A stretch of DNA of 64,000 nucleotides from Symsagittifera roscoffensis. Taxonomy: Eukaryota > Xenacoelomorpha > Acoela > Convolutidae. A program made the translations under genes and the position numbers. Of this stretch, positions 1 through 11,655 are shown in pieces (position 1 is the first letter of the stretch; every line of letters starts with the position of its first letter). Where the stretch lies: positions 35,527,109-35,591,108 of the forward strand of contig NC_087070.1 in the NCBI RefSeq assembly GCF_963678635.1, given 5' to 3'. The notes below the pieces were generated by a model that worked only from the letters and a program-made list of their open reading frames with translations, was not told where the DNA came from and ran no database searches.

Positions 1-857
1 GTTTAAGCGTACAATTGCCTAGTTTAAGCGTAAAAATTTAATTTTACTCGGCTGATGTTCGGTTTGTTGAAATTTTTGGAGCTTTATTGGAAACAAAAAC
101 CAAAGATTCAAAAAACTACAAATAAACTGAACAAATTTTTTTTTTTTGGTTTTTCTAATAATTTTTCCACGCCCACTGTTTTCTAATTTGCTTTTCCTTG
201 CTATAACTGTCGAATATGACTCAGCTCTGTTTTTTTTCGTTCAGATCTTTTTATCGCACCTTTTATCGCGAAAAAAACGAATTTAATTTTTTTAAAAATT
301 ATGACTATGGTTGGAAAATTCTGTGCTACATGAACATAATCGCCTAAACCGGCTAAACTTGTTAATAATTGCAATTAATTGGGAAGAAAATTGGGAATTA
401 TGGGAAGTAAGCCAGGGAAAATTTCACAAAAACAACAGAATAAACCTAGGAATTAAGGGAAGTAAACATAGAACCTCAAAAAACAGCAGAAAACAAACAT
501 CACGTTTTTTGTATTTGATAAAACAATTGTGCATCTGAATTCTTTGATATTGTTTTCAAGCACCCCAATAAGATCGCGTTTTGCTGAAAAAAACATCTCT
601 AACCACCAACTTGATCATATGACCGTCATGTACACTTAAAGTTTTATATGGTGAAACCATTCAAAAAATTTCTGGAGTGTAGGAACCAGTTTCTCTGTTA
701 GTTAATGTATTCTTGGCCATTTCAAGGTCGAAACCATATTAACGAAGCATTTTGTGTTGTTTGAAAAACCACCCAAAAATAGTTTGAGCATTTTTTTTGT
801 TAAGGAGAATCCAACAAAGTCAAGGATTCTGTTTTCCATCATGTCTTGTGTGTCAAA

Positions 858-1039
858 TTTGGTACTGCTCATTGTCCCTCTATTGCGGCAACTGTTAAAC
901 CGTTGCAGCAAGAAGTTCCTCTACAGTTGCAGCCCTTTTTTGAGGGAAATGTAGAAATTATAATTGGTTCCTTCCACGATTTCTCTCGAATTGCTTACCG
1001 GAGTCAGTCAGTGATTCCAGCCAAAATTTGAGCAAGTTT
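858..1039. repeat. 182-bp block identical to 10848-11029
   Basis: Every base of 858-1039 equals 10848-11029, while the flanks differ by many substitutions and indels. On the plus strand the block holds an open frame of about 57 codons ending at the TGA at 1029-1031 (FGTAHCPSIAATVKPLQQEV and on). On the minus strand there is a 69-codon open frame in both copies. A second identical stretch of about 146 bp covers roughly 515-661 (10515-10661). Function unknown; it lies in the 3' part of the LINE copies. Confidence 0.7.
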
Positions 1040-1689
1040 CGAGCGGTTTGAGTGAAACAAAATCTTGCTTTAGAATGAGCGATTGTGACATTTTTCGAGT
1101 GTTTTTTTTTACGTTGAGTGGTTTTTTATTTGACTTTTTAGGAGACGTAATGAATTTTGACGCCTGTTTTTTGGACCTTAAGACTTCTTAGGTTGGTTTT
1201 TGGCTTATATTTTGATATAACAATAATTTTGAAAATCAGTTTTTTGCAACGATTAAATCCGGAGGAAATGTTTGGGATTAGATTTTGAAAAAGAAATGCT
1301 CAAGATATGAGCGGTTCGGTCGTTTCTTACTTCGTTTTGAGCGGCCGTTTTGAGTAAATTGAGGGTAAGAAAATATTGGAAATTACCAGAAAAATTAAAC
1401 CTGCAAAGTGAAAAGAAACTTTTCGAGGTTTATTTTTCAAGTTTGTGCAATATTCCTGCATCTGGTATTAATCTAATTTGAAAATTCTTGTCCTCATAGT
1501 CGAGTGATGTTTCGAATTATGCAAAAACTTTAACTTGAACCTACTCAATGCGTGGAGATAGAGTTAAATCCAAGTTGTAGATAGTCAATCTTCGTTTCAA
1601 CAAGGGAGCATTTAAAGATAGTTAATTTCAACCCCATTTTCATAATCTGATAAATGACATATTTTAAGTAAGTTTTATATACAAGAATT

Positions 1690-2600
1690 TCGTGTATTCG
1701 TTGAACTTTTTCCGAAGAAAGTTACTGGCGTCCTTAGTGACCATGTGTTGTTTCATCTTCTTCGTTATGAGGCTCGGGTAAATGTTTAACTTTTGTGGGT
1801 GTTGCGGGTGAAGTCAGAAGTTGCGTTTGACAAGTGGCAGAATCTGATTGTTCCTGTTACATGCTTTACGAATGTGAGAGCTCCATTTTCATTTTAAGTT
1901 CTGAGTTAGAATAAGACCCAAGTCTTTCTCCTCGTGTGAATGCGAAATATTTTAACTCCAAACACTGAGCGAAACAGTTCCCGTACAGAAATAAAATAAA
2001 AATACAGATATGCCCAGGGTTAATCCATTTGTTGTGAGATTGCATATCTGTCCTGAACTGTATCAGACATGTTCAGACTTATTCTTGCCAATAGAGATTT
2101 GATGACATCTGCCCAAATTGAATATCATCTGATTTGAGCTTTAACAAGTCTTAGTAAGTCTTAATATGATTATCGCGAGGAAGCGGGAATTTTGATAGGA
2201 GCTTCGTACTATTGGCAAACCTTAAAGGCAAAAGAATTGAAGCTGTCAATCATGTCGAAAAAAAATAAAAAAGAAATAAAAGGGCCAAAGATTGGACCTT
2301 TGTAGAACTCCGCTGGTTATTAAAAGGCATGATGTGATCACTTAGTCGCTCCAATTTGAACGTAATGTTGTCGGTCAGTGAGATACATTTCGATAACCTA
2401 CAGAAGGTGCCCTAGGCTCCGATACGCTGAAACTTGTTCAGCAAACTGTCGTGTTTTATTTGTCGAAGGCTTTTGAGAAGTCGAGGCAAACGGCTTCGAG
2501 AACAGCATCAGGATCTTCAATGACTTCGTGAATTGCGTCAAGATAGCAAATAAATTGGTTTTCAAAAGCTCAGATCCCCCATAATCCGAATTGACGAGTT
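1690..2600 (-). pseudogene. LINE reverse transcriptase remnant, copy A
   Basis: The minus strand shows RT motif A (LDFSKAFDK) at about 2450-2490, followed downstream (about 2215-2245) by a DMIDSFNSFAF segment matching copy B just before its ADD box. The ADD motif itself is lost to substitutions and a stop. Further downstream, about 1880-1960, the sequence matches the EEKDL-type segment of copy B. No continuous frame remains. It lacks two insertions present in copy B (the 390-bp inverted-repeat element and the CCCGCACC element), so it shows the empty sites. Confidence 0.65.
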
Positions 2601-3125
2601 AGAATAAAGCTAACACTCGCCGTACTCAGGTAGAAGCGTCAAGTGAGAGATAAGCGGAAAAATCGGTTTTTACTGAGAAATGGCCAGAATGAGGGTAGTT
2701 TTCTTGATTGAATTAGTCTAATTTGATTGATAGCACAGAATTTGACTTCGAAACAATAACTAAGTCTATTAATCTGGATTTGGTTGTTTTAAATTGATGA
2801 ATATTGTAAGATTTTCACGGTGGAGTGATAGTAAAACTTCCCTGACGTACACTTTACGTGTTGGCCATGACGTGTTGACCAATTGATGAGAAGAGCGTTT
2901 GAGTCGCCTTATAAGACAACATTTTTATTGGGCAGCAACTAAATTTGATGATGTTCATCAGCAGTGAATTTATTTTCATAAGGGACCATCGATAAGGACT
3001 AATTTTGGGCGATGTAGACAGCAACAGTGAGTCACGGAAAGCTGCCGATAAAAAAGCGACAGGACATTATACCAACAAGATCAGTCAGCGATGTCAATCT
3101 TATGAACTTGGCGAGACTGTGTCTT

Positions 3126-3371
3126 TCAGAGCGCAAAGGACCCATCATGTTTGGACGGACCGCCGTTTGTATCTCGGTCGCAGCAATATGTAAGATAGTT
3201 GAGCAATTTAAACTCCGCGTCAGTGGAAGAGGGATTGAACCAGGTTTGGGAAGAAGCTATTATGTCCCTCATAGAGATTTGCACTGCCTTGGTGAAAAAA
3301 AACCTCCGGTTAAGAGAGACCAAACTGCGTACATGGAACGTTGAGACGCTTATGGATAGTCTTTTAGACAC
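3126..3371 (-). pseudogene. LINE ORF2 fragment: APE-type endonuclease N-terminus
   Basis: An open stretch of 81 codons reading HVRSL near its start, then DIIASSQTWFNPSS, EFKLLNYLT and CDRDTNGG. This order (NVRSL, DII.LTETWL, D.E..L.NY, DR..GGG) is how many LINE ORF2 proteins begin; the domain nicks target DNA. It runs straight into the Element 1 LTR at 3372, so its start codon is not present here. The same segment recurs in more damaged form near 30700-30780 and 31840-31910. Identification rests on motif recall; the enzyme is certainly dead. Confidence 0.65.
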
Positions 3372-3750
3372 TGGAACCAGTTCTAAACTAGAATTTATAA
3401 TTGGTTATAAATATAATTCTCTATTTCTGTACAAAATTCCTAACTAACCAATCATATTCCATCTGTAACAGTTACACTTATTTGTAAGTGCTGAAACTAC
3501 TTGTAGTTTCAGCACCAGAACAATTAGAATTAAACTTAGAAGACAGTTGTTCTCCTTCTGGCAACTAACTCGCATAAACCAGTATATACCAGATCTATTG
3601 AGACTAGGAGATGTAAGAGTAAGATGAAGATCGTTATTAGACTAAAAAGTTGCACGAATCTATCCGGTCGAAAATAAGATAGCGAGACGAGCAGACGGTG
3701 TACATTATCTGAAATTACTCTATGAGTATAACCAAGTAGGTCATAACTCA
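3372..3750 (+). repeat. 5' LTR of Element 1
   Basis: Begins TGGAACC and ends ACTCA, two bases before the primer-binding site. It aligns throughout with the reverse complement of the Element 3 LTRs (50952-51361 and 32508-32909), including a perfect 13-bp inverted repeat at 3488-3515 and the block around 3650-3700 (CACGAATCTATCCGG and neighbours). It is clearly more diverged from those LTRs than they are from each other. Confidence 0.85.
3488..3515 (+). other. LTR hairpin: 13-bp perfect inverted repeat, 2-nt loop
   Basis: Thirteen bases pair with the next thirteen around a TT loop. The Element 3 LTRs have the same hairpin (51219-51246, 32775-32802), but one C-G pair here is T-A there, a paired change that keeps the stem. 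Candidate RNA structure or dyad-symmetric protein site in the LTR. Confidence 0.7.
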
Positions 3751-3752
3751 TA

Positions 3753-3763
3753 TGGTGCGACCA
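3753..3763 (+). other. Primer-binding site, tRNA-Met-like 3' end
   Basis: TGGTGCGACCA, two bases after the LTR end, complementary to a tRNA ending TGGTCGCACCA. The same 11 bases occur in Elements 2 and 3. After it come CTCGAAC and GACCTTAA (up to about 3788), which match the T-loop and variable/anticodon-stem parts of the tRNA-Met complement seen in full in Element 2. Confidence 0.8.
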
Positions 3764-3842
3764 AAAGTCTCGAACAAGACCTTAACTAACTTAGATTTAG
3801 AAAAAATAGATTTTAGAATTAGACAATTGCAAAACTGCAAAA

Positions 3843-4079
3843 ATGTTAGATGAAATAAACAATTTATTAGAAATGTCTCTCAGACTCAATAGATCTCCGC
3901 CAATTTTCCAAACAATTCGAGAAACACCAGGTATTGTGAGAAGACCAAGGACAAGGAAAGATCTACGATTAGGAAGAAATCTACCGATTGACTTCATGAT
4001 AGTACGCCGGAAACCGGAACAAACCTATGTATTTAGAATCCTTTACGCAGTAAATTTAAATTTTCATTTGCTGACATGA
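3843..4079 (+). CDS. Leader ORF, 78 aa, unknown function (Element 1 copy)
   Basis: A small arginine-rich protein (SLRLNRS, RRPRTRKDLRLGRN, MIVRRKP, FRIL) encoded just after the primer-binding site. The Element 3 counterpart (50630-50863) is 77 codons and about 70% identical over its last 65 residues. Many of the nucleotide differences are at third codon positions, as expected of a protein once kept by selection. It could start at the first ATG (3843) or at the internal MSLRLNRS methionine. No known domain is recognised. A role in RNA binding or as a leader peptide spliced to later ORFs is only a guess. Confidence 0.65.
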   Translation: MLDEINNLLEMSLRLNRSPPIFQTIRETPGIVRRPRTRKDLRLGRNLPIDFMIVRRKPEQTYVFRILYAVNLNFHLLT

Positions 4080-5589
4080 TATTTGAAGAAATCCTTCAGC
4101 AACCTTAATGGTGCTAAACCTTTTATTTATACACTAACGACTGATGAAAACAACACAAGTCGTTCTCCTCAAAAAGTCTGCAGTAATTTAAAAATTTGAA
4201 AAAAATAATTTAATGAATAAAATTACAAAAATAAATTAATATAAAAAAAATTGTTAATTTTATTGATCTATGCGCATCATTTCTTCATCCCACCTTCATC
4301 ACATAAAAATAAAGGCAAATTTCAAAAAAAAAATCATCTAAACCCTAACCTTAAACCTTTTCAAATTTAAACTTTTACATTAAATCTTATCAAGGCTTAT
4401 CCTTGTTTTCTCTTACATTATCTTAATTTAAATAATAGATCATCAAGGCTTTCCTTGGATCAGGCAGAACAATTTTGTTCTCCCCCTCCCACATTTTTTA
4501 GTGTCTAACGACCTCAAACGTTGACTCAATACCCAACCCTTATCTTCGACCGGTATCTAATAGAAATTTTTGAAAGAACTAACCATTTAAATTAAGCTAA
4601 ACAGTGAAGAACTTCGGTTACTCATCCTTCACTTGAGCCCTTCCGCTTAGATGACCCAGGCTTAAACACTTATACTTAGTAAGTCATAAACAGTATCTAA
4701 CAATCTACTCGCGTTCTAATTATACCTGAACCATGTGGATTGATTTACTATTCTCCAACCCTTGATCACAAATCACAACCCCTAAATAAAATTAGGTAAG
4801 TCTATCTCAATTCAGAACTTAATAAAAAAAAGTAGAAAAAAAACATTCTCACGAATTGATATACTACTCTCTCTCCAACCAGTCAAACCACGACAATCTC
4901 TGCCCCAAGTTAAAATAACCACTTAAAACGCGTAAGGACTAACAAATTAAGAAATTTAAAAAACTCTAATCCAAATCTTGCATCCATCATCCTAAACCTT
5001 ATGTCATGAGATGATCTAGGTAGCAAACAAACAATCTGATTAAATAATTGTTAAATTAAGAACGAAAGATACGACCTTGTAATCACACCACACCGACAAA
5101 CAATAGGATATATTAGATCGAAAACACAAACAATAAAAAAGACAATCATAACAAAACGAAACCAGATTATCAGAAAACAATTTTTGAAATGAAGAAACGC
5201 ATTCTCAGAATCAGACACAAACACAATACAGGAACTTCAAGATTCAAAAGACTCAATAAACAAAAATAACCCGATTGACGACCAAATTTTCTTTTTCCGA
5301 CTCAGAAGCCACAAAATCATCATCAAGAAAGGGAAAACGCCAAAAAAGTCATATATTAACAAACCAATACGTCTATATAATTGGAATCAACCAATAAGAC
5401 ATATTGAATGATTGAATTTTACACTAACAGTGTTACAATATAAAACAAGATCGAGTACATCTTCGACAATAACAAGATACTTCCTTTTTTCATAAAACCA
5501 CAAAATGATCCTCCCGAGGACAAGTACAATTTTGTTACAACTTAATTGCAAACCTAATCGAAAAAGGACTTAGCCCATGTAAACAAGAA
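4080..5589 (+). promoter_or_regulatory. Structured untranslated leader of Element 1
   Basis: No credible gene. Two short hairpins, CAAGG-loop-CCTTG, lie at 4391-4405 and 4444-4457. Element 3 has two at the equivalent place with the same stems and different loops. Long stretches at about 4440-4760 align with 49930-50240 of Element 3, including a GTGAAG...CTTCAC pairing. Position and conservation suggest packaging, dimerisation or translation control; this is inference. Confidence 0.5.
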
Positions 5590-5950
5590 ATTTCTGAAGT
5601 GAAAAAAACCGACAAATCCTTGACCACTATCTCAAAGACATTTGTAATATCACATCATATTATGATATAATTACAATCAAAACTGCATCACCAAAACCAA
5701 ATCACATAAAACACCATATACAAACAGACGATATAGATATAGAATTCTCAAAAGTTTAACAGACAATATAAAACTTATACAACACCAAAATTCACAAAGA
5801 GCAGGTTCAATATCCACAAATGATGTATTTTGAATCATTTATAGCTCTCTATCCATACTAGAATCAAAAGAAACACAAGGTGAATCACCAAATCAAACAT
5901 CCCGACATACAGCTGTAAGACAATAAATAAGTATTTTCTCAAATTTTTTA
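5590..5950 (+). pseudogene. ORF-A remnant (Element 1)
   Basis: A broken copy of the 161-codon ORF-A of Element 3. Matching pieces are the start of the HYLKDICN region at about 5610-5650, the QTDD..IEFSKV segment at about 5720-5755, QHQNSQRAGSIST at about 5785-5820, and the NLRENLTNNDKHDLQKILAW end at about 5950-6013. Stops and small indels interrupt it. Function unknown. Confidence 0.6.
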
Positions 5951-6020
5951 AATACAATCCGTGAAAACCTCACAAATAATGATAAACATGATCTACAAAA
6001 GATACTAGCTTGGTTTAAAA

Positions 6021-6855
6021 TTGATTTTTTTTGTCCATAACATTGATCTTATACCTGTAGCAAGAAAAAATTTCCATTCACAAAACTCAGACGATGGAAC
6101 GATACTGGCAGATGAAACATATCATGTTTGGGACCCTGAATGGTCTCATCCACTATTTATTAATATACCATCTGATATATCAAGTCAAGCAATTACCACA
6201 GTTTCCATCAATTAAGGTTATTTTAGGATAACTCGACTTACTATTGATGCAACACCTATAAGGTACAATTTACTATTTACCGACAGAGCAGAAAATAATA
6301 GTTTAAATTCTACATTAATTAATCAAGAAAATTTAAACGAACCAAGAAATCCTACACAACAAGATATTCAAACTCCATCACATTTTGTAAATGAAGAAGT
6401 AATTGAAACAAGGCCAACAAAAACGCAACAAAACATTTCTCCTATTCACCCTACACTTACAACTCCAAGAAAAAAACTAGCACTTCCATAAACAACTATA
6501 CAATCAACAGTAAAATTTTCATTTCTTCCAAAATGTTCACAAATGGACTAACAAACATTTAGACCAGTAACAGCATCAAAACAAACAAGTAACAAATGAC
6601 GGCAAACAGAAATATTTCTCAGATCATAACTATATATTTTTTTGCAAAATATAAAACAACAAGACCCCCCAACAAGAATAGTCAAAATCAATCACAATTA
6701 CAAAATCAAAATTTACTACAACAAGCTTCTCAATCAGTATTTTTAACAATCAACCACAAACTAAACTAGACCGTAGCGAAAATTATCCATTTTTTCAACG
6801 AAATAAAAACATAACGAACAAACATCATATTAGGAATCAACCACATTACTCAGAA
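6021..6855 (+). pseudogene. ORF-B remnant (Element 1)
   Basis: The first 64 codons (6021-6215) read through HNIDLIPVARKNF and VWDPEWSHPLFINIP and end at a premature TAA. Element 3 ORF-B has the same motifs (HNIDLISQARKNF, VWDPEWSHHAFINIP) with a full 299 codons. Similarity continues in broken frames (DATPI.YN, NSLNST, QDIQTPSHFVNEE) to about 6850. It ends at the rearrangement junction. Confidence 0.7.
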
Positions 6856-7475
6856 GATGAAGAATCGGGAGTCGTAGTTCAGCTTGTGTAAATAAGCGAA
6901 AGTTTGCTGATGTAAGATTCATTTTATTTGTTCCACTGTGTGATTGTAGTAATGCTGCGCCGATGCCAAAAATTGAAGTATCGCACATTGCGTAAAATGG
7001 TTGATTTGGATCTGGGGTTGTATTTGATATTTTTTCTTTTAAAAGTTATTTAATTTCTTCAAATCAACTTTGATGTTCGGTAGGCCATTCAAATTTATTT
7101 TGCTGTCTAAAGATGTTATAGAAAGGTCTTAAGTGTAATTGCATTTTGTATACATATTTACTTAAGAAATTTAACATTCCAAGGAATTCTTGGATTTCTT
7201 TTTATTTGTGGGTAGCTGAAGTTTTTGAATTGCGTCTATGCGTGATTTTAATGGAATTATAGTGTTTCTTTTAATAATGTGTCCAAGGAACTTTACGCGT
7301 ATTAGGAAAAATTGTGATTTGTCCGGGGCTAATTTAATGTTTTCATTTTTGGGTATTTGATGATACTGTTTTTTTTGTAAACATTTCATCTTTAGTTTGT
7401 GATTGCATGAAAACATCGTCTAAATATGTAATTGCATTTTTTTTGAGTATAAGTGGTCTAAAATTTTTACTCATT
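6856..7475 (-). pseudogene. Inverted pol fragment: RT C-terminal half and RNase H start
   Basis: The minus strand carries the family-A reverse transcriptase from the YLDDVFMQSQT box (about 7405-7440) through FLGHIIKRNTI and the AALLQ end of the connection region, with internal deletions near 7380 and frameshifts. It aligns with 43540-44150 of Element 3 but lies opposite to the LTR and ORF-B just upstream. At the position of the Element 3 in-frame stop (43614-43616), this copy has a sense codon (TCA). Confidence 0.75.
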
Positions 7476-10027
7476 TCAAGGATAACGGAATAGATCCACT
7501 TGAATATACAGAGTATGCCGCACAAGCAAGATGACAATACATCGCCATGAAGGGTATAACCTTTTTAGCCATTAACAACTATGTAAATAAAGAAAAATCC
7601 AACATAATCAGAGCTATTGATTTTAACGGTTATAACCAAAAAACCTTTGATCAAAATTTTGCTTAGGCTTTTAAGACAATAGCCGCCCACGTTTTTAAAC
7701 GATAAATTTTATAGACTACCTCTTGCTTACCATTTTTTTGCGATAAGAGAAAGAAAAAGAAAAGTTTTTGTCATTGGATTCCACAAAATGGTTTTTCTGA
7801 CAGCAAAACTTTCAAAAGCTCGATCGATGCAAAATCCCCTCTCGTATAACCCCATTACAATTTAAATCCTTTTTAAAACCCATTGTTAGAATCAAAGTGA
7901 AACTTACTTGAAAGGAGTTCGGAACCAAGCGTCGGTAAATATCAAAGCTTTAAATGCGAAAACTTTCGCAAAACAAAACGAAATAACAAGCAAGCTGCTA
8001 AATGCTGTTTAGATTTGAACAGAAATTACTTTGCCGATAATCTTGACTGAAATGAGTTTGAAAACCAATCCGATTGGTATGTTTCAAATAATTGACCAAA
8101 AATGATTAGATTTCTTCAAAATTGAAACTGGTCTCGAAAATCATCTCGCTAATAGGTTAAATGGCTGGCTTTAAATGAATTATGGAATGAAAACCAGATG
8201 TGACCAAAGCTTTGATCGATAGTCCCAAACTAGCATACCACCAACGGAGCGATTGATCTGGGATGAAATTGCTAGATACAGCATTTTTTAAATGCGAATC
8301 ATGTCAACGCGTTTTTTTACGTCTCCGGGAGGCTGCAAGGAGATTTCATTTCTCAAAAAAAATGACAAACAACATTTTAGTTTTAAAATATAAACAAAAA
8401 AAACGAATAAATGTTCAGTTAAAATTTGCCATAGCGCAAAAAAGTGCAAAACAGTTTTTTCTTCGTAAACCTGCGTAATATTTTGCGTTCTCATTTAGGA
8501 CTCTTTTTAGGTACTTTTTCTTTGTATTAAATTGATGCCCGCCTGCGGCGTTAAAGAAACTAAGTTTTTGAAGGTGCGCGTCTTTTGTAAATTTGCGATA
8601 ACTTTCCAAATACTAGGGTGTGAACAACTAAAATATGACTGTATGCCATAATGCCAGCCTACCACAGCATTTGTTGTTTTTGCCGAACCGGATGTTGCCG
8701 CATCTCTTTGGTTTTATAGTGAAGGAAGGAATAGGACTTCTCGGTTCAGGACTAGACTTTTTATGTAGTTATAGATCCAAAACACATATGCAGAACTCGT
8801 CAATTTTTGCAATTTTTTTCGACTCTGTTATAGTGCGATTGCATACTACTTCAACTTTCTCGACTCTTCCAGTGAGGGTAACATTTTGAGTGCTAATGCA
8901 AGCTCGTGGTTTGTTTCGTACTCCTTTTTTGGCCAAATTCCGCAACTTAACTCATTTTGTTTTGAGAAAAATGAAAAAACATTCAGACAATTTGAATTCT
9001 GGCAAAATTTCTGAAATGCATGAAGAGCAGCCTGCGCGAAATCCGGTAACTTTTTTTCCAATCTACTGTTAAGTTTTCTAGGGCTTCTAAGAGACGATGA
9101 TATGTTTTTTCCGTCTAATTTGGCAAAAAGACATATATGCAAAGGGGGGCTGATCCTGAAAAACTAACATGTATAGAGTAGAGTTGAGAAAACATTTTAG
9201 AGTAACTTTGAAAGTTCCGTCAGCCAACCAAAAATGTGACTTTTCGAGCACATGTAGCATTTCTGTTTCGCCGAATAAAATAATCCTTTCGTGATTATAC
9301 TTTCCACTGTCAAATCTTACGAAGATGTGAAATAGATTGGGTGTTTTGAAGTGTCTCGTTTTGAAGTTTCTCGTATACTAGTTCGAAGAAACTAGTCGAG
9401 CATCAGGTTTTCCCGTATATATGTCGTGGTTATGCTTGCTCACCCCTCGTTTGAATAAAGTTTTCCCCATCAGTAGTTGCTGTTGCTAGGCATTTATGAG
9501 TCTGGTGTTTTGAGCAGATCCAGTTAGTAATGGTTTTGTTCTTACGTTTAAGATAATACTGGTGGCCTGATACCACTAACATTTTGTTTGTCTTTCTTTT
9601 AATATGAAAGTTTTATTTTATTTAACGCAATTGCTACTTTTAGCTAGTTCAGAGTCCTTTTTTTTGCAAGTTATCCCTAGTTTTTGAGGTACCTTTTTTC
9701 GCACTCTCTCAGTGAGCGTTCTCTAAAATGAGCAGCAAACTGATTTTTTTGTTCCGATCATATGAAAAAAGGGTGTTTTAGTTTTTTGTTCTTTTTTAAT
9801 ATTTTTGTTTTCCACGCAAAATCAACGATTACCACCAAAAATTATCGGAAAGAATTGAGTGATTTATTGTTTTAAAGCCCTTTTAGTCGTGATTCGAATG
9901 TCATTGGAAAATTTGAAATAAAACCCCGGTTTTGGAATTGGTTTGAAATTCTACAGTTTTCGAGTGAGCTCAAATTGCTTATTGAAATAAATTGCTTTTT
10001 GTTTGTTGGTCATTGCTTTGAACTGCT
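7476..10027. other. Unassigned intergenic stretch
   Basis: About 2.5 kb of AT-rich DNA between the pol fragment and LINE copy B. Only scattered open frames of under 100 codons occur, without recognisable motifs or repeats matching the rest of the window. A short 7-bp hairpin (ACTAGTT...AACTAGT) lies near 9378-9398. I see no gene. Confidence 0.5.
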
Positions 10028-10847
10028 TTAAGCGTACAATTGCCTAGTTTAAGCGTAAAAATTTTATTTTACTCGGCTGATGTTCGGTTTGTTGAAATTT
10101 TTGGAGCATTATTGGAAACAAAAACCAAAGATTCAAAAACTACAATTAAATTGAACAAATTTAATTTTTTTTTTGGTTTTTCTAATAATTTTTCCACACC
10201 CACTGTTTTTTTAATTTGCTTTTCCTTACTGTAACTGTCGAATATGACTCAGCTCTGTTTTTTTCGTTCAGATCTTTTTATCGCACCTTTTATCGCCAAA
10301 AAAAACGAATTTAATTTTTAAAAAACGGAGACTATGTTGGAAAATTCTGTGCTACATGAACATTATCGCCTAAACCGGCTAAACTTGTTAATAATTGAAT
10401 TATTGGAAGTAAGCCAGGGAAAGTTTCACAAAAACAACAGAAAAAACCTAGGAGTTAAACATAGAACCTCAAAAGAACAGCAGAAATCAAAGATCACGTT
10501 TTTTGTATATGATAAAACAATTGTGCATCTGAATTCTTTGATATTGTTTTCAAGCACCCCAATAAGATCGCGTTTTGCTGAAAAAAACATCTCTAACCAC
10601 CAACTTGATCATATGACCGTCATGTACACTTAAAGTTTTATATGGTGAAACCATTCGAAAAAATTTTTGAGTGTAGGAACCAGTTTCTCTGAAGTTAATG
10701 TATTCTTGACCAATTCATGGTCGAAACCATATTAACAAAGCATATTGTGTTTTTGAGAAACCACCCAAAAATAGTTTGAGCAATTTTTGTTAAGGAGAAT
10801 CCAAGAAAGTCAAGAATCCTTTTTTCCATCGTGTATTGCGTGCCAGT

Positions 10848-11029
10848 TTTGGTACTGCTCATTGTCCCTCTATTGCGGCAACTGTTAAACCGTTGCAGCA
10901 AGAAGTTCCTCTACAGTTGCAGCCCTTTTTTGAGGGAAATGTAGAAATTATAATTGGTTCCTTCCACGATTTCTCTCGAATTGCTTACCGGAGTCAGTCA
11001 GTGATTCCAGCCAAAATTTGAGCAAGTTT
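10848..11029. repeat. 182-bp block identical to 858-1039
   Basis: Second member of the identical pair described at 858-1039. The base before it differs (CAGTTTT here, CAAATTT there) and the base after it differs (T against C), so the identity has clear edges. Confidence 0.7.
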
Positions 11030-11655
11030 TGAGCGGTTTGAGTGGTTTTTTTTGGATGTTTACGATCAGAATGTTGCTTTAGAATGAGCAATTGTGGCAT
11101 TTTTCAAGCGTTTTTTTATATTGAGCGGTTTTTTAATTGACTTTTTAGGAGACGTAATGAACCTTGACGACTGGTTTTTGGACCCTAAAAATTTTTAGGT
11201 TAATTAATGCCTTTATTTTGCTGTTACGATAGGTCTTAAATAAATTAGTTTTTTTACGCAACGAATAAAACGGGAGTTTTCTGGGATAGATTTTCGAAAA
11301 AAGAAACGCTCAAGTTTGAGCGGTGCGGTGGTTTTTTAACTTGTTGCAAGCGGTCGTTTTGACGTTTTGAGCAATTTGAGGGCAAGAAACTATTGGAAGT
11401 TATAAGAAAATTTAAACCTGCTAATTGAGAACAAAAAACTTTTCGAGATATATTTTTCAAGTTTATTGTGCAATCTTCCTGCATCTCGTATTGATCTAAT
11501 TGGAAAATCCTTGTCCTCATAGACAGGTGATTTTTCGAATTATGCAAGAACTTGGTTCAATGGATTGGTTTAAATTCAACCTATTCAATGCGTGGATATA
11601 GGGTTAATTCTAATTTGTAGATAGTCAACATTCCGCTCGAAAAAGGATCATCAAA

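Larger units (their letters stand above)
1..3371 (-). mobile_element. LINE (non-LTR retrotransposon), degenerate copy A
   Basis: The minus strand carries a decayed LINE. Near its 5' end (3126-3371) is an apurinic endonuclease-like N-terminus, with DII..S.TW..P, D.EFKLLNY and a CDRD..GG segment. Around 2441-2500 the minus strand gives an AVCLDFSKAFDK stretch, which is reverse-transcriptase motif A of LINEs. At about 2200-2240 the region that holds the ADD box in copy B is disrupted. Stops and frameshifts are frequent. Copy B (10028-32420) aligns along the whole length, so this is a repeat family. The 5' end is cut by the Element 1 LTR at 3372. The 3' end is near or beyond position 1, where a TTTAAGCGTA motif occurs twice. 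The clade (CR1, L2 or Jockey type) is not resolved. Confidence 0.75.
3372..6855 (+). mobile_element. Element 1: truncated Ty3/gypsy-type LTR element, same family as Element 3
   Basis: Starts with a TG...CA LTR (3372-3750), followed by a primer-binding site (3753), a leader ORF (3843-4079), a leader with two short hairpins, and decayed ORF-A and ORF-B. Each part has a counterpart in the same order in Element 3 (minus strand 51361 down to 47827). At about 6856 it ends abruptly and joins an inverted pol fragment. No 3' LTR is present, so the element is an incomplete, rearranged copy. It sits inside LINE copy A. Confidence 0.8.

Noticed and set aside
8263-9142. Host gene exons in the unassigned stretch
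   Set aside because: Open frames on both strands overlap each other, with no splice pattern, domain or repeat support.
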